From assembly GCF_963675165.1 (NCBI RefSeq), contig NC_087379.1, positions 4,233,442-4,297,441 of the forward strand: a DNA stretch of 64,000 bases, given 5' to 3'. The position numbers and the translations under genes are program-made. The DNA is from Halichondria panicea. Its lineage: Eukaryota > Porifera > Demospongiae > Suberitida > Halichondriidae. Shown here piece after piece: positions 43,960 through 55,030 of this stretch. The notes under the pieces were generated by a model. The model saw only the letters and a program-made list of their open reading frames with translations. It did no database searches and was not told the origin of the DNA. Each line of letters starts with the position of its first letter. The first letter of the stretch is position 1.

Positions 43960-45096
43960 GTATAATAATAATAATAATAATTATCATTGAACACACCAGA
44001 ATAGGTGTATATATTATATTACATGTATAGTAATAGTATAGTACTATAGCTATATAGTGCAAGAATAGTTAGTCCAACTTAAAGTCAATCGCAGCAGATA
44101 GAGTTAATTATCATTGATGTATCTTCACGCGAGTTGAATGAAATGCGGCCAAGCCTGACATCCCGAACAAAGTCCGCACAAACCATGTCGTCACTGCTAT
44201 AAACTTTTATAAAATTCCGTTTGATCAGGTTGTTAGCCCCGACTGCTGTGAATGCATGGCTAGACGCCCACGAGAAAACCAATCTAATGAGGGTGGATTT
44301 CGATGCTAAAGCACGTGAAATGAAGTTAGAAAAAAGATCTGGTATTCTATTAAACAAACTCTGAACTCCAGCAACACAGTGGAAAATTCTTGTGTGACAT
44401 TGACGAGGCAATCTCCAAATTTTCCTCAAAATATTGTTAAAAGCGGTTTCAAGAGCACGAATTTTCTTACTGTCAATTCTCCACAAAACACAACCATATA
44501 GTGAGAGGCAGTGGGTCACAATTCGCTTAGTTTTCACTCTCATATCACACCCACTAAATGTATGCAGCAGGTAGTTAGCTTTCCTGCACATAGCGGAAGT
44601 TACTTGTGCAATATCAACTTCGTCATCCAACTTGCGATGAAGAGTGTGGCCAAGGTGGGTCACTATGTCTGTAAATTGAAGAGCAACTCCATTGAACCTG
44701 AATACTTCGTTAGGTAGTGTCATCGGACGATTGCTGAAACAAATAAGTTGAGTTTTGCTGGCATTAAAAGTTATACCGAATTCAGAGGCAAATACTTCAC
44801 ATTCTTTCAATAAGTTACGCATGGCAGATGGTGAGGGGGCCAGAAGGGCTATATCGTCAGCATAACCAAGTGCACAGACAGAATGCCCACCAAGTTGGCA
44901 ACCAATTCCGAGTCGAGATAGTCTTTGCAGGAGCTCGTCAATATAAACCGTGAAAAGGATTGGAGAGAGAACACCACCCTGACGTACACCATTCGAAACA
45001 TTAAAAGATGCTGAAATATGTGCATTCCAGCGAACAACTAGTTCTTGGTCCCTGTACCATGAGAAGAGAAATCGCAGTACTGTGGGAGGAAGGTTC
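43960..45096 (-). mobile_element. 5'-truncated LINE insertion in A7
   Basis: Compared with A8, which lacks it, the insertion is bounded by CTATCA on both sides (43954-43959, 45097-45102), a short target duplication. On the minus strand it ends in an (ATT)n tail at 43960-43985, as in some RTE- or CR1-type LINEs. It carries only the C-terminal half of the RT protein. Confidence 0.8.
44085..45096 (-). CDS. Reverse transcriptase C-terminal part (LINE)
   Basis: Open for about 337 codons from the insertion edge. RT blocks: VSNGVRQGGVLSPILFTVYI, CALGYADDIALLAPSPSAM (YADD core), FGITFNASKTQLICF, VTHLGHTLHRKL. A C-terminal domain follows (ALETAFNNILRKIWRLPRQC). Fingers and first catalytic Asp are absent because of 5' truncation. 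The apparent start at 45143 (MYLWSAKIFNKSIID) comes from element A7, not the LINE. The reading frame is intact, so insertion is fairly recent. CR1/L2/RTE-type assignment is tentative. Confidence 0.75.
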
Positions 45097-45286
45097 CTAT
45101 CAATTATTGATTTATTAAATATTTTTGCCGACCACAAATACAATGAAAATTTGACGCATGCGCAGACAACTAGTACCAGCCCAGTTGTTCGCCTAACCGT
45201 TATAAAACGAAAACTCGGCCTGGAATCGAGGCTAATTGAACGCTAGTTCGTTCTATTAAAAAAAAATGGGCCTGGGACTATTTTGT

Positions 45287-45752
45287 GAATTGATCTCTTT
45301 GGACACACCCTTTAATTATTCCTGTGGATGTAATGCGCATGCGCGCTCATTCCCCATGTGTGAGAAAATAATATCCATGATCCAGATCCAGATCCTCCTG
45401 GCAGAATCATCTTTGTCTTGAGGGCCTGGTAAGCCACAAAACACTACCATATAACAATATAGATAACAATATGCATGTACACAGGTCTTTTCTTCTTAGA
45501 TATTATATACACTGAACTACAGATCCTGGAAGAATCAATTTTCTTCTTTCTTGAGGTCCTGGTAAGCCACATAATACAATATTAATAATAACAACAATAG
45601 ATGCATGTAAATAAGTCTTTTCTTCTCAGTGACTTTATATAGATAAGCTAACTTTAATATCATTATAGAAACTAATATAACACTCTAATACTTTTCAGCG
45701 AAAGCAAAAACATGGCGAGAGGCATTAGCACAGCGCCAGCTTGAACACTAGT
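45287..45752. mobile_element. Element C3, right half
   Basis: ATTGATCTCTTTGGACACACCC to GCCAGCTTGAACACTAGTTT matches C2 (about 28705-29157) and the inverse of C1. With 42957-42978 it forms one C copy interrupted by A6. Both C termini are missing. Confidence 0.7.
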
Positions 45753-46061
45753 TTATAGCAAGCTATTAATTGTTCTGACAAGGCTTGCAGTACAGCAGTT
45801 CTTCCAAACGTTATTGTTCTGCTCACAATAATTGATTCCTAAGATTACTGCTCTATATATAGAGTAATAAGAATTTGCATAGCCTCCCTGGCTCTCCAGT
45901 ATGCTGTTCAGGTATACCACTATAGTCCGAGCCGATACTTCTTCTTGTAAACATAATTGTGCCTGCTATTTTCTGTAGCTATAATTGGCTCAGCTTCACG
46001 CATTGTTTTCATACTCCAGTATTTGTGACATCATGGTATTTGGCTTATAATTAATTATACA

Positions 46062-46280
46062 TACCGTATTACTAGAATGTTTTGCGAGCATCAAACATTT
46101 GCGAACTTTGCGAGGGTTGATCAATTCGCAACAATTAAATCCACAAAACCTAAATTATTACTAGTAAATACACAGATCCTTTCCAGAACGCAATAGTTAG
46201 ATCGCAAAGGGTCAACTTTTCTGCTGATTTGGCTCATTCGCAAAGGTTTTTCACTCGCAAAATATTCTAGTAATACGGTA
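46062..46280. mobile_element. MITE with TACCGTATTACTAGAAT ends
   Basis: TACCGTATTACTAGAATGTTTTGCGAG at the left and its inverse (CTCGCAAAATATTCTAGTAATACGGTA) at the right. Interior GCGAACTTTGCGAGGGTTG. 219 bp, non-coding. Confidence 0.75.
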
Positions 46281-46335
46281 GCAGGTAATTACGAAAACTT
46301 ACCAACGAAAACGTAAACGTGGTTTACCGGTACAC

Positions 46336-47411
46336 TAGCCTCGATCCCAGGCCGAGTTTTCGCTTTTATAACGGTTAGGCGAACAACTAGGCCTGGTACT
46401 AGTTGTCTGCGCATGCGTCAGTCGTTCGTCAGATTCTGACGAATGGATATTCTCGTTCACTTTCGTGACATTTATATTCGTGTACTATCGTGTACTAGAA
46501 GTCAGTTCCCGTTTTATCATTATTGGAATGGCTCTTAGCTGAAGCTTCTCTCTTCTCTGAAGCTTAGAAAACATTATTCTGAAGACTGAACAACAAGGGA
46601 AGAGGTATAAAGCTTTGTCAAGCTTGTTAAGGTCAGATATTTTTGTGTGGGCCCTATGCTATCAAGTCTTGTTCATGTTTGGTATTAAAGATCTAGGTAG
46701 ACTATAGTATCATCATTAATATGGTGGATCAAGTGAAGAGTGTGAGCTAGAGAACTTAGTGCTGCCATCATCAGCTCGTCGACAATGACACTATAACCTG
46801 TTTAATACGAGAAATTTAATATGTATAGATCTACACGTATTTTGAATGTCTACTTCTCTGTACAGGAGCAATGGCTACTATCCAGCTATCCCAACATTGT
46901 TCCTCTTGGCTATACTAACAGACGAGACTGGACAGTTTAAGGTAGGGGTTTAACCGTGTTTGGTTTCTTTAATATTGTCCTATACTTACAGGACTGGAGT
47001 ATGACCTGCTCGTTCGAGCGTTGCTGGGTAGCTCAGAGGCATCAAGAGAATCTCAAGCAAAGTTTAACTGAGTTACGAGTTGGGGCCTAGAATCAGAGAA
47101 GTCCAGCAGCCTGCTAAATCGTTGAAACGTAATTTGAAGACATTCGATCATCTTGAAGTTGCCCTGGGTCACTGTAATCGTGCTGCAGCACAACTGGCAA
47201 CTCCCCAGGCCCTTGTGAAGCAGCTCCCTATGTGCATATTTTGTGTGTACTCACTGCATTTTCTGTGTACAAATTTCGATTATTGATTTATTAAATATTT
47301 TGCCGACCACAAATACAATAAAAATTTGACGCATGCGCAGACAACTAGTACCAGGCCTAGTTGTTCACCTAACCGTTATAAAAGCGAAAACTCGGCCTGG
47401 GATCGAGGCTA
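46336..47411. mobile_element. Element A8: sister of A7 without the LINE
   Basis: The same long inverted ends as A7, with perfect 9-bp target duplication CCGGTACAC (46327-46335, 47412-47420). The interior matches A7 closely except for the missing LINE. It carries a decayed spliced segment: intron-like GTAGGGGTTT...CTTACAG at about 46941-46991, then TGGAGTATGACCTGCTCGTT. A 68-codon frame at 47080-47286 is truncated by stops. No transposase. Confidence 0.9.
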
Positions 47412-47515
47412 CCGGTACACATGCACGTATAATTGAAGCTCAGTAGCCCCGGCACATAATCTAATTTGTATAATTATACACTTCTAACCTACATAAGTAA
47501 TTATTATGACTTTAT

Positions 47516-47935
47516 TACCCGAGGCGCGTGGGCGGCCACGGGTATAGTAGTCTGTTGGTTTGTTACCCGAGGTGCGCGTGGGCGGCCACGGGTATAGTAG
47601 TCTGTTGGTTTGTTACCCGAGGCGCGTGGGCGGCCACGGGTATAGTAGTCTGTTGGTTTGTTTGTTACCCGAGGCTGTGCCGGGTATAGTAGTCTGTTGG
47701 TTTGTTACCCGAGGCGCGCGTGGGCGGCCACGGGTATAGTAGTCTGTTGGTTTGTTTGTTACCCGAGGCGCGCGTGGGTGGCCAGCAGGTATAGTAGTCT
47801 GTTGGTTTGTTACCCGAGGCGCGCGTGGGCGGCCACGGGTATAGTAGTCAGTTGTTACCCGAGGCGCGTGGGCGGCCACGGGTATAGTAGTCTGTTGGTT
47901 TGTTACCCGAGGCCGTGCCGCGGCCAGCGGGTATA
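47516..47935. repeat. Satellite of ~50-bp ACCCGAGGC...GGGTATAGTAG units
   Basis: About nine units of TTACCCGAGGCGCGTGGGCG then GCCACGGGTATAGTAGTCTG and TTGGTTTG. Each unit has inverse ends ACCCG/CGGGT. One isolated unit lies at 49672-49720 within a TTTG run. Arg/Pro-rich frames across it are artefacts. Confidence 0.85.
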
Positions 47936-47939
47936 GTGG

Positions 47940-50900
47940 AGCCATACTTCTCTGAGACTCCAGGCTTCTTTGCTGTGATCCTAATCCACAGTGCATATAG
48001 TACCACTACCTGTTCTCAAATGTTTCAGCATGCCCTCCAGTCTGGTTTAGTTTTATTGTTATACGTGATAACAACATCACTATATGCACTGCATTATATT
48101 TCTGGTTTCTTTATAATCATGTCACCAGCCGAGGGTTTGCACTTTAGTGCTCTAGTTTGTCTGTTTGTTTGTTTGTAACGAGAATCTCTACTCACCTGGA
48201 TGCCATAGCGCTGCGTTTGCAGCATAGATAGCCTTCACACAACAATATCTTGCTTTAAATAGTGGCAGATTTTGATGTTAAAGTTTCTTTGTCGAATAAA
48301 AGCAAGCAAAGCTAAACCATAGGTACACGAAAGAAAGGGATAGGCAACGCCCCACGTGATGCTAGGTAAATGCAGTGTGTGACGTCACACCCTCTGGTTG
48401 GAGGCGAGTTGCGCTCAAGAAAGTACACAATGATCCCTATATCTGCTTATTTTTCTCGTAGGGGGCCTAAAAGAGAAATTCAAAGCAATCAGGCATCATG
48501 CACACATACACCCAGCACTACTGATAGGTACAGCTGCTATGTTAGTGCCGAGCTTTCTTTTATTCAGCTTGATTTGTGTGAAAAAACACCGATTTGTCAG
48601 TTTATGTACCTCTATCTCCAATATGAAATAATTTTATAACATGTACGTTTCACAGAATTAAAGTGTGTTTATAACTGCATGGAACAAAGCATATTTTCCA
48701 GCTCTCAATGCAGTGAAGTAGTAGCAGCACCATGAAACGTTTGTCCGAAGTCCAGAAAGTTTGCGTACCTCTCCTGCTCTTACTGTACATGGTAATCTAG
48801 TTTGAAGTGCTCTAAGACACAGTTTAGGTATTAGAAAGTGGAACACAAGTATCTTTATATGTATTGTGTGATCGAAGAGATGGCATTTGAAGGACTTGGG
48901 AACAGACCTGTTATGGTTTGTAGAGTGTACTGACACCCCCTTTGGAGCTCACTTTCTCATCACTTTGCATATAGTAGCTCTAAAAGATTAATTAATAGCC
49001 TATGTCTAAGTGTATCTGGTGTCTCCTCAAGAGCACAGTTTACTATAATACTACAAACTATTAATATCTTTACTGACATTTTGAGTGCACACACCCCTTT
49101 TTGCTCATTACACGCCCCTTTTTAGTAACTCGCCTCATCCAACGGAAGTGCTGGGCGTTGCCTATCCCTTTCTTTCGTGTATCTATGGCTAAACTTGCCC
49201 GTTGGCAGCTAACTACACGCGGCCTTTTATTCGAGATACCCTATGTTACATTGTGATTTTTCCACATGGGTTACTTACAGCTGAAGTGATCCTGTACCAG
49301 GAACAATGGAACAGGGTCACTAAAGTAGAAAGCTAGAATTGTCTACCTCTGCTGACTAGATTCTACGTATTTGCAGCTGAAGTGATCCTATACCAAGAAC
49401 AATAGAATAGTAAAATTGTGACTGGTTGCTGGATCCTATATACTCCAGCCTGGCAGGAATCTCTAAGCCTAAGACTCCAGGCTTCTTTGCTGTGATCCCA
49501 GTCCACAGTGCTGCATGTCTCATGTGACATGTACCACTCAATGTTTCAGCATGCCATGCCTCCAGTGTTTAGCTATTGAGTTGCTGTGCTGGTCATACAT
49601 GCTACATGCACTGCATTATATCTTTATTATCATGTCACCAGCCGAGGGTTTGCACTTTAGTGCTCTAGTTTGTTACCCGAGGCGCGTGGGCGGCCACGGG
49701 TATAGTAGTCTGTTGGTTTGTTTGTTTGTTTGTTTGTCTGTTTGTGATGGGATTTTCTACTCACCTGGATGCCACAGCACTGCGTTTACAGCATGGATAG
49801 CCTTCACACAACAGTATCTTGATTTAAATAGTGGCAGATTTTGATGTTAAAGCTTCTTTGTCGAGCAAAAGCTAAGAAGCTTGAACAAGCTTGTGACTAG
49901 GTCTGCTTACCTGGATGTTCTAGCACTGCGTTTACAGCATGAGTAGCCTCCACACAACAAGTTAGTACTTTGGATAGTGGTAGCTTTCGGTGCTAAAGCT
50001 TCGTTGTCTAATAAAAGCGAGCAAAATGTAGCTTGAACAGAACTTGCACATGCGTTACTTATAACTGAAGTGATCCTGTACCAAGAACGATGGAACAGGG
50101 TCACTAAAGTAGAAAGCTGTATATACCAAGAACAATGGAACAGGGTCACTAAAGCAGAAAGCTTGAATTATAGCTCCTGCTTTTAGCTCTGGGATCTAGG
50201 ACCTGGAGCCAGACTTCTCTGAGACTCTAGGCTTCTTTGCTGTGATCCTAATCCACAGTGCATATAGTACCACTACCTGTTCTCAAATGTTTCAGCATGC
50301 CTCCAGTCTGGTTTAGTTTTATTGTTCCTTAGTTGCTGTGCACGTCATACGTGATAACAACATCACTATATGCACTGCATTATATTTCTGGTTTCTTTAT
50401 AATCATGTCACCAGCCGAGGGTTTGCACTTTAGTGCTCTAGTTTGTTTGTTTGTTTGTTTGTCTGTTTGTCACGAGTATATCTACTCACCTGGATGCCAT
50501 AGCGCTGCGTTTGCAGCATAGGTAGCCTTCACAGAACAATATCTTGATTTAAATAGTGGCAGATTTTGATGTTGAAGCTTCTTTGTCGAGCAAAAGCTAA
50601 GAAGCTTGAATAAGCTTGTGACTAGGTCTGCTTACCTGGATGTTCTAGCACTGTGTTTACAGCATGAGTAGCCTCCACACAACAAGTTAGTACTTTTGAT
50701 AGTGGCAGCTTTCGGCGCGGTGTTAAAGCTCCTTTGTCTAATAAAAGCGAGCAAAATGTAGCTTGAACAGAACTTGCACATGCGTTACTTATAACTGAAG
50801 TGATCCTGTATACCAAGAACGATGGAACAGGGTCACTAAAGTAGAAAGCTGTATATACCAGGAACAATGGAACAGGGTCACTAAAGTAGAAGCTTGAATT

Positions 50901-51545
50901 ATAGCTCCTGCTGCTGACTGGGATCCTACTCCATGCAGAACCTGGAGCCATACTTCTCTGAGACTCCAGGCTTCTTTACTGTGATCCTAATCCACAGTGC
51001 ATATATCTATAGTACCACTACCTGTTCTCAAATGTTTCAGCATGCCTCCAGTCTGGTTTAGTTTTATTGCTCCTGAGTTGCTGTGCAAGTCGTACATGAT
51101 ACCAACATCACTATATTCACTATAATTATGCACTGCATTATATTTCTGGTTTCTTTTTAATCATGTCACCAGCCGAGGGTTTGCACTTTAGTGCTCTAGT
51201 TTGTTTGTTTGTTTGTCACAGGTCCCACAGCGCTGCGTTTGCAGCATAAATAGCCTTCACACAACAATATCTTGGTTTAAATAGTGGCAGATATTGATGT
51301 TAAAGCTTCATTGTAGAGCAAAAGCTAAGAAGCTTGAAGCAGCTATAGCTAGCTACACGTGGCCTTGATTACGTAGTTGCAGCTAAAGTGATCCATACCA
51401 GGAACAATTGATATAATTAAGAAAGCTAAAATTGTGACTGGTTGTTGGCTGACTCTGGATCCTATACTCCAGCCTGGCAGTAGCCATACCTCTCTAAGTC
51501 TAACACTCCAGGCTTCTTTGCTGTGATCCCAGTCTTTCACTACCT
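47940..51545. repeat. Tandem modules of about 0.74 kb (and ~1.5 kb)
   Basis: A module with GACTCCAGGCTTCTTTGCTG, CCACTACCTGTTCTCAAATG, CACCAGCCGAGGGTTTGCAC and TCACCTGGATGCCATAGCGC recurs near 47945, 49470, 50218 and 50957. Between them GTCTGCTTACCTGGATGTTC recurs at about 49897 and 50629 (732 bp apart). The join after TTTAGTGCTCTAGTTTG carries variable (TTTG)n, and in one copy a 50-bp satellite unit. Copy-specific sequence fills 48350-49440. No gene seen. Confidence 0.75.
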
Positions 51546-51853
51546 TTTGGTGGTGACGGTCACTTGCCCGTTTTTACAGTATACCATCCGCCACCTTAAA
51601 TCTTGTAAATAAGCTGATGTCCTCTGGATATCTTTCAATGCACATACCAGGGTGTCATACAGGATTTTGAATTAGAGAGGGGACTTTAAAAAGTCACCAG
51701 AATATCAGTTTAAAAAAGGTCAACAGTTATTTCAATACCCTGCCGGTTATGGACACTCAGTCATACAATTGAGTACCGAGGGGAGTCTGCATACATATAG
51801 TATTACATGTACATGCATGTACACAATTTATAAGTCAGCAGTTGACTTCTATA

Positions 51854-52092
51854 TACCGTATAGCGCGAAATTTTCGAGGCACTTATATTTCGTGGATTGG
51901 TCTCTAAAAGCCATTTCGTTGCACAATGTTCGCGGAATGACTGCTTACCGGAAGCCACGCCTTTAAATATTTCCATGATAGCAGGTAATTCTAATTAAAG
52001 AACAATTTTCATAGACTTAATTTTCGTGTAGAATTCTAACCCCACGAAATCCGCGAAAATTAAGCCCCTCGAAAATTTCGCGCTATACGGTA
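51854..52092. mobile_element. MITE with CCGTATAGCGCGAAATTT termini
   Basis: The cleanest copy of the family: TACCGTATAGCGCGAAATTTT at the left and AAAATTTCGCGCTATACGGTA at the right. The arms extend through CGAGG..CTTA. 239 bp. A lone, partly deleted copy end is at about 52600-52700. Confidence 0.85.
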
Positions 52093-52099
52093 TATGGAA

Positions 52100-53686
52100 G
52101 TCATTGCTGTGTCTGTTTAGTTGCAAGGATTCTGCAAAACCCTGAATGTAGTTGTATACCATGAATAATCATATCTAATCATATCTAGGGTGATTGGATT
52201 TGTAGAGGGAATTATCAATACATACAACTGCACACAGGGTAAATACAGGTGGCTTGTGGTACTATGAAATACAAACCCATTTACAACTGAGTAGTATAGT
52301 CAACACTCTTTGATCTCTGCCTGCATGCATGCACTGTGTATGTATCAAGTGCGTGCATGTGCTTCCACATTTACAACTCATTTTTGTGAAGCATTTCTCC
52401 CCACTTTTTCTTTAAGAGATGGTCCTTAAAGGGTGGAGAGAGGGCTCCACAGTCATGTACCTTACAGGGGCGTAGCAAGCAAGTGGTCAGGCCAATTTAA
52501 ATTTAAAGGTCAACTATAGTCTCGCATACTGCGGTGCTAAAAAATCCTCACTTTTTTCCATGCGCATTATCACTCACAATATTGACGATCAAGGCATGGC
52601 TTCGGTAAGTAGTCATTCTACGAACATTGTGCAACGAAATGCTTTTAGTGGCCATTCCAAGAAATATAAGTGCCTCAAAAATTTTGCGCTATTATACGGT
52701 AGTTGTTTCATAGCATAATTATAATTCTGATTCCCTCAAGGAGAAGACCCAATGACTGGATGCATAATTATATGTTTGTCTTGCCATTTAGCATTCACCA
52801 ACATATCATGCATGCATATGCTACAGTCAGGATATATACTCTTTGAGTATTGTTCCATTATCAAGAGTAGATGCTCTTGTGATTATGACTACAATTGGTG
52901 GTTAATCAAACAACTCTTAATGATAAGATCTAGACACACTGGCGCTCAAACACAGTGGATTGCAGTGCACTTGCAACAGAAAATTGCCAAACAGCAAAAC
53001 CACCAGATATGAATCTCATTACAAATAATAATTTCATTGCTTATAGCTTGCACTTTTATTACTGTTTTTTTTTAGCAGAATATCATTGAACCTTTGCTTA
53101 TTCTGGTATGAGCAAATTGAATCTACAGGCTGCATGGGGGGATGGATGTAAAACCTAAAGCCCAAGAAGGGGCTCAGTCATAGTCTCACTGATAGATACC
53201 TACAAGAGTGTGGATACTTATCTTGAAAAAGCATTCTTGAAAAGCCTAGTAGTCATGTACATGTATTTGCATAAAGTACATTTCAAGAGAATGCTTGATT
53301 GACTGTACATGTATATATACATATATGTTCTTTTGTTGATGGGGGGGAGGCATGCCTATATAGAGAGTATCTGCTAAAAAAGTGGTTGTCATTTCAGTTT
53401 GGCTCTATGCTTTTTCTACCTGTAATAAAATGCAAAGTTAAAGTACTCTTAGAAAGTGTAAGTACTCCAAAAAACAATGATAATGATATTCATGATCTAA
53501 CAATCTAATTGTGGTTTTTGCTGTTGCAATAGAAATGCATACATGCATGCATGGGCTGTGTTAGACTGCTATGTAATAACTATCTTGAAAACCATTTGCT
53601 GCATATAGAAACCAGCATAGAAACCATGCACTTGCTGTTTGCTGCATATATTTTATATATATACAAAAAAATGTAGCAGTTTTTTA
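52100..53686. other. Intergenic DNA, no gene recognised
   Basis: Contains a solo B-like end (CAGGGGCGTAGCAAGC at about 52467) and the MITE fragment at 52600-52700. Short frames at 52752-53012 and 53299-53508 have no family signal. Confidence 0.35.
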
Positions 53687-54133
53687 TGGTGGGCCGTTTG
53701 TTTCAAAATTCAAATGTTACATTTCATTCAGATTACAATACATTCATTCAAGATGCATATATACAGTATTCTCATTCAAGACCTGCAATTGTCATTCAAG
53801 ATTTTAATGCATTCAAGTCGACAATAATTATTCATGATATGAGTCGGCAACGAACCCCTGACCTCTTGTTAATTTTCGTCAATCAATGTCATGTTTCTGG
53901 TTTTTTGGGAATCACCTTACCACTACTGAGGGAGGGAGTTGATTATTGTGAACCCCATTTCCTGTTAATTAAAACAACTACACCATGCAATAAAACCACA
54001 AAGTACTGTTGAATTGATAAAAATCTTGAATGAAAATTGCACATCTTGAATGAATACTGTATGCATCTTGGATGAATGTATTGTAATCTGAATGAAAATG
54101 TAACATCTGAATTTTGAAACAAACGGCCCACCA
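53687..54133. mobile_element. 447-bp MITE with long TIRs and TA target
   Basis: TGGTGGGCCGTTTGTTTCAA at the left and the inverse at the right; arms of about 110 bp (CATTCAGATTACAATACATT, CATTCAAGATGCAT). TA occurs at both flanks (53685-53686, 54134-54135), as for Tc1/mariner-type insertion. The 108-aa frame through it is not gene-like. Confidence 0.8.
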
Positions 54134-54659
54134 TATACTATAAATGTTTTATATGTATGAGTGCATGGGAATGCATGTGTTCTCAGGTAGGTTAATAGCA
54201 ACGTATCAACATGCAGGTGGCCATTGAGGAGAAAGGACAACACTGGATAGTGCCATGAACAGCTCGAATCGTGGATAGTACAACGTCCAAAGCACTGAAG
54301 AGAAACGTCTCCACTCGACACAAATGAAGACAGTGTATATTAACATCAAGAGAGAATCCAACCTGCTGTGTGACTAATGCTAGTTGAGGAACTCGGACAC
54401 TCGTGCTGATTGTACCGAGACTGGGGTCTATTGGCACACTTACGTTTCTCCCATCTACTACTGAAGGCACTCCTTTGCTACAATTAATCTGGCTCTGTAT
54501 TTATTGGATTGTGTTATTTTGTTGTTTGTGTAGCTACCTTTCTCACAAAACCACTATGTAACTTGTGGTTACTACTATACTAGCACACGCATTGAAATTA
54601 AATACTGTGTGTGCAAGTATCAAGATCTAACGGGTGCAATTTTGTGGTTAAATTTTTAA

Positions 54660-55030
54660 CTAGAAATGCAGCCTCCAATACTACTTTATACAAAGCAATA
54701 TTACTACCAAAAGAAAGCTATTGGTGATATCTAATAGAAAAAATGTTAGTATTTGGTATGAGGTCATTCTATAGCTCAGATTACAGTAACTTAATTAATA
54801 AAAATGCTGAAAAATGGAGAAAATTAATCATTCATATGCATACTGTACAAAATACATGAAAGCAGCCCTAAATACTAGCCTAGTTCCTACTGTACTATAG
54901 TAAGAGCTTTCTTTTGATACTAAGATGGGGTCATGAACTTGTGTATTGGAGGCTGCATTCTCAAAAGAGTTGTTTAAAATAAATGGTCACAGGTAACGCA
55001 CACAACATGCCAGTAACCATGGCAAAGATG
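54660..55030. repeat. Inverted repeat sharing sequence with the piggyBac relics
   Basis: GAAATGCAGCCTCCAATAC at 54664-54682 recurs inverted at about 54943-54960. Beyond it, 54960-55030 read in inverse (TGTTGTGTGCGTTACCTGTG, GCCATGGTTACT) matches 24000-24060 just upstream of the piggyBac exon. It is either a MITE of the same piggyBac family or a fragment of it. Confidence 0.5.

Larger units (their letters stand above)
43021..45234. mobile_element. Element A7: 2.2-kb A-family element containing a LINE
   Basis: Inverted ends of about 85 bp: TAGCCTCGATCCCAGGCCGA, TTTTCGCTTTTATAACGGTT, AACTAGT-type core, CTGCGCATGCG. Exact 9-bp target duplication ATTGAACGC (43012-43020, 45235-45243) inside A6. 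The interior from 43140 to 43953 matches element A8. It includes a spliced-looking segment (GTAAGGGTTT...CTTACAG) and decayed coding. A LINE fragment occupies 43960-45096. Confidence 0.85.
42982..45280. mobile_element. Element A6: outer A-family element, eroded right end
   Basis: Left end TAGCCTCGACCCCAGGCCG, then ATCCGTCTCCAATTGAACGC, which is the inverse of the right end of A3 (31633-31673). The right part (AACGCTAGTTCGTTCTATTA, then GGGCCTGGGACTA) is cut short of a full terminus. It interrupts a C element (42957-42978 and 45287-45752 are its two halves). It contains A7. Confidence 0.65.

Noticed and set aside
43021..45234. Reverse transcriptase as an own gene of element A7
   Set aside because: The sister element A8 lacks it, and CTATCA duplications plus an ATT tail show it is a later LINE insertion.
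47516..47935. Possible CRISPR-like array or Arg/Pro-rich protein
   Set aside because: Units are contiguous with no unique spacers, and the organism is eukaryotic; it is a satellite.
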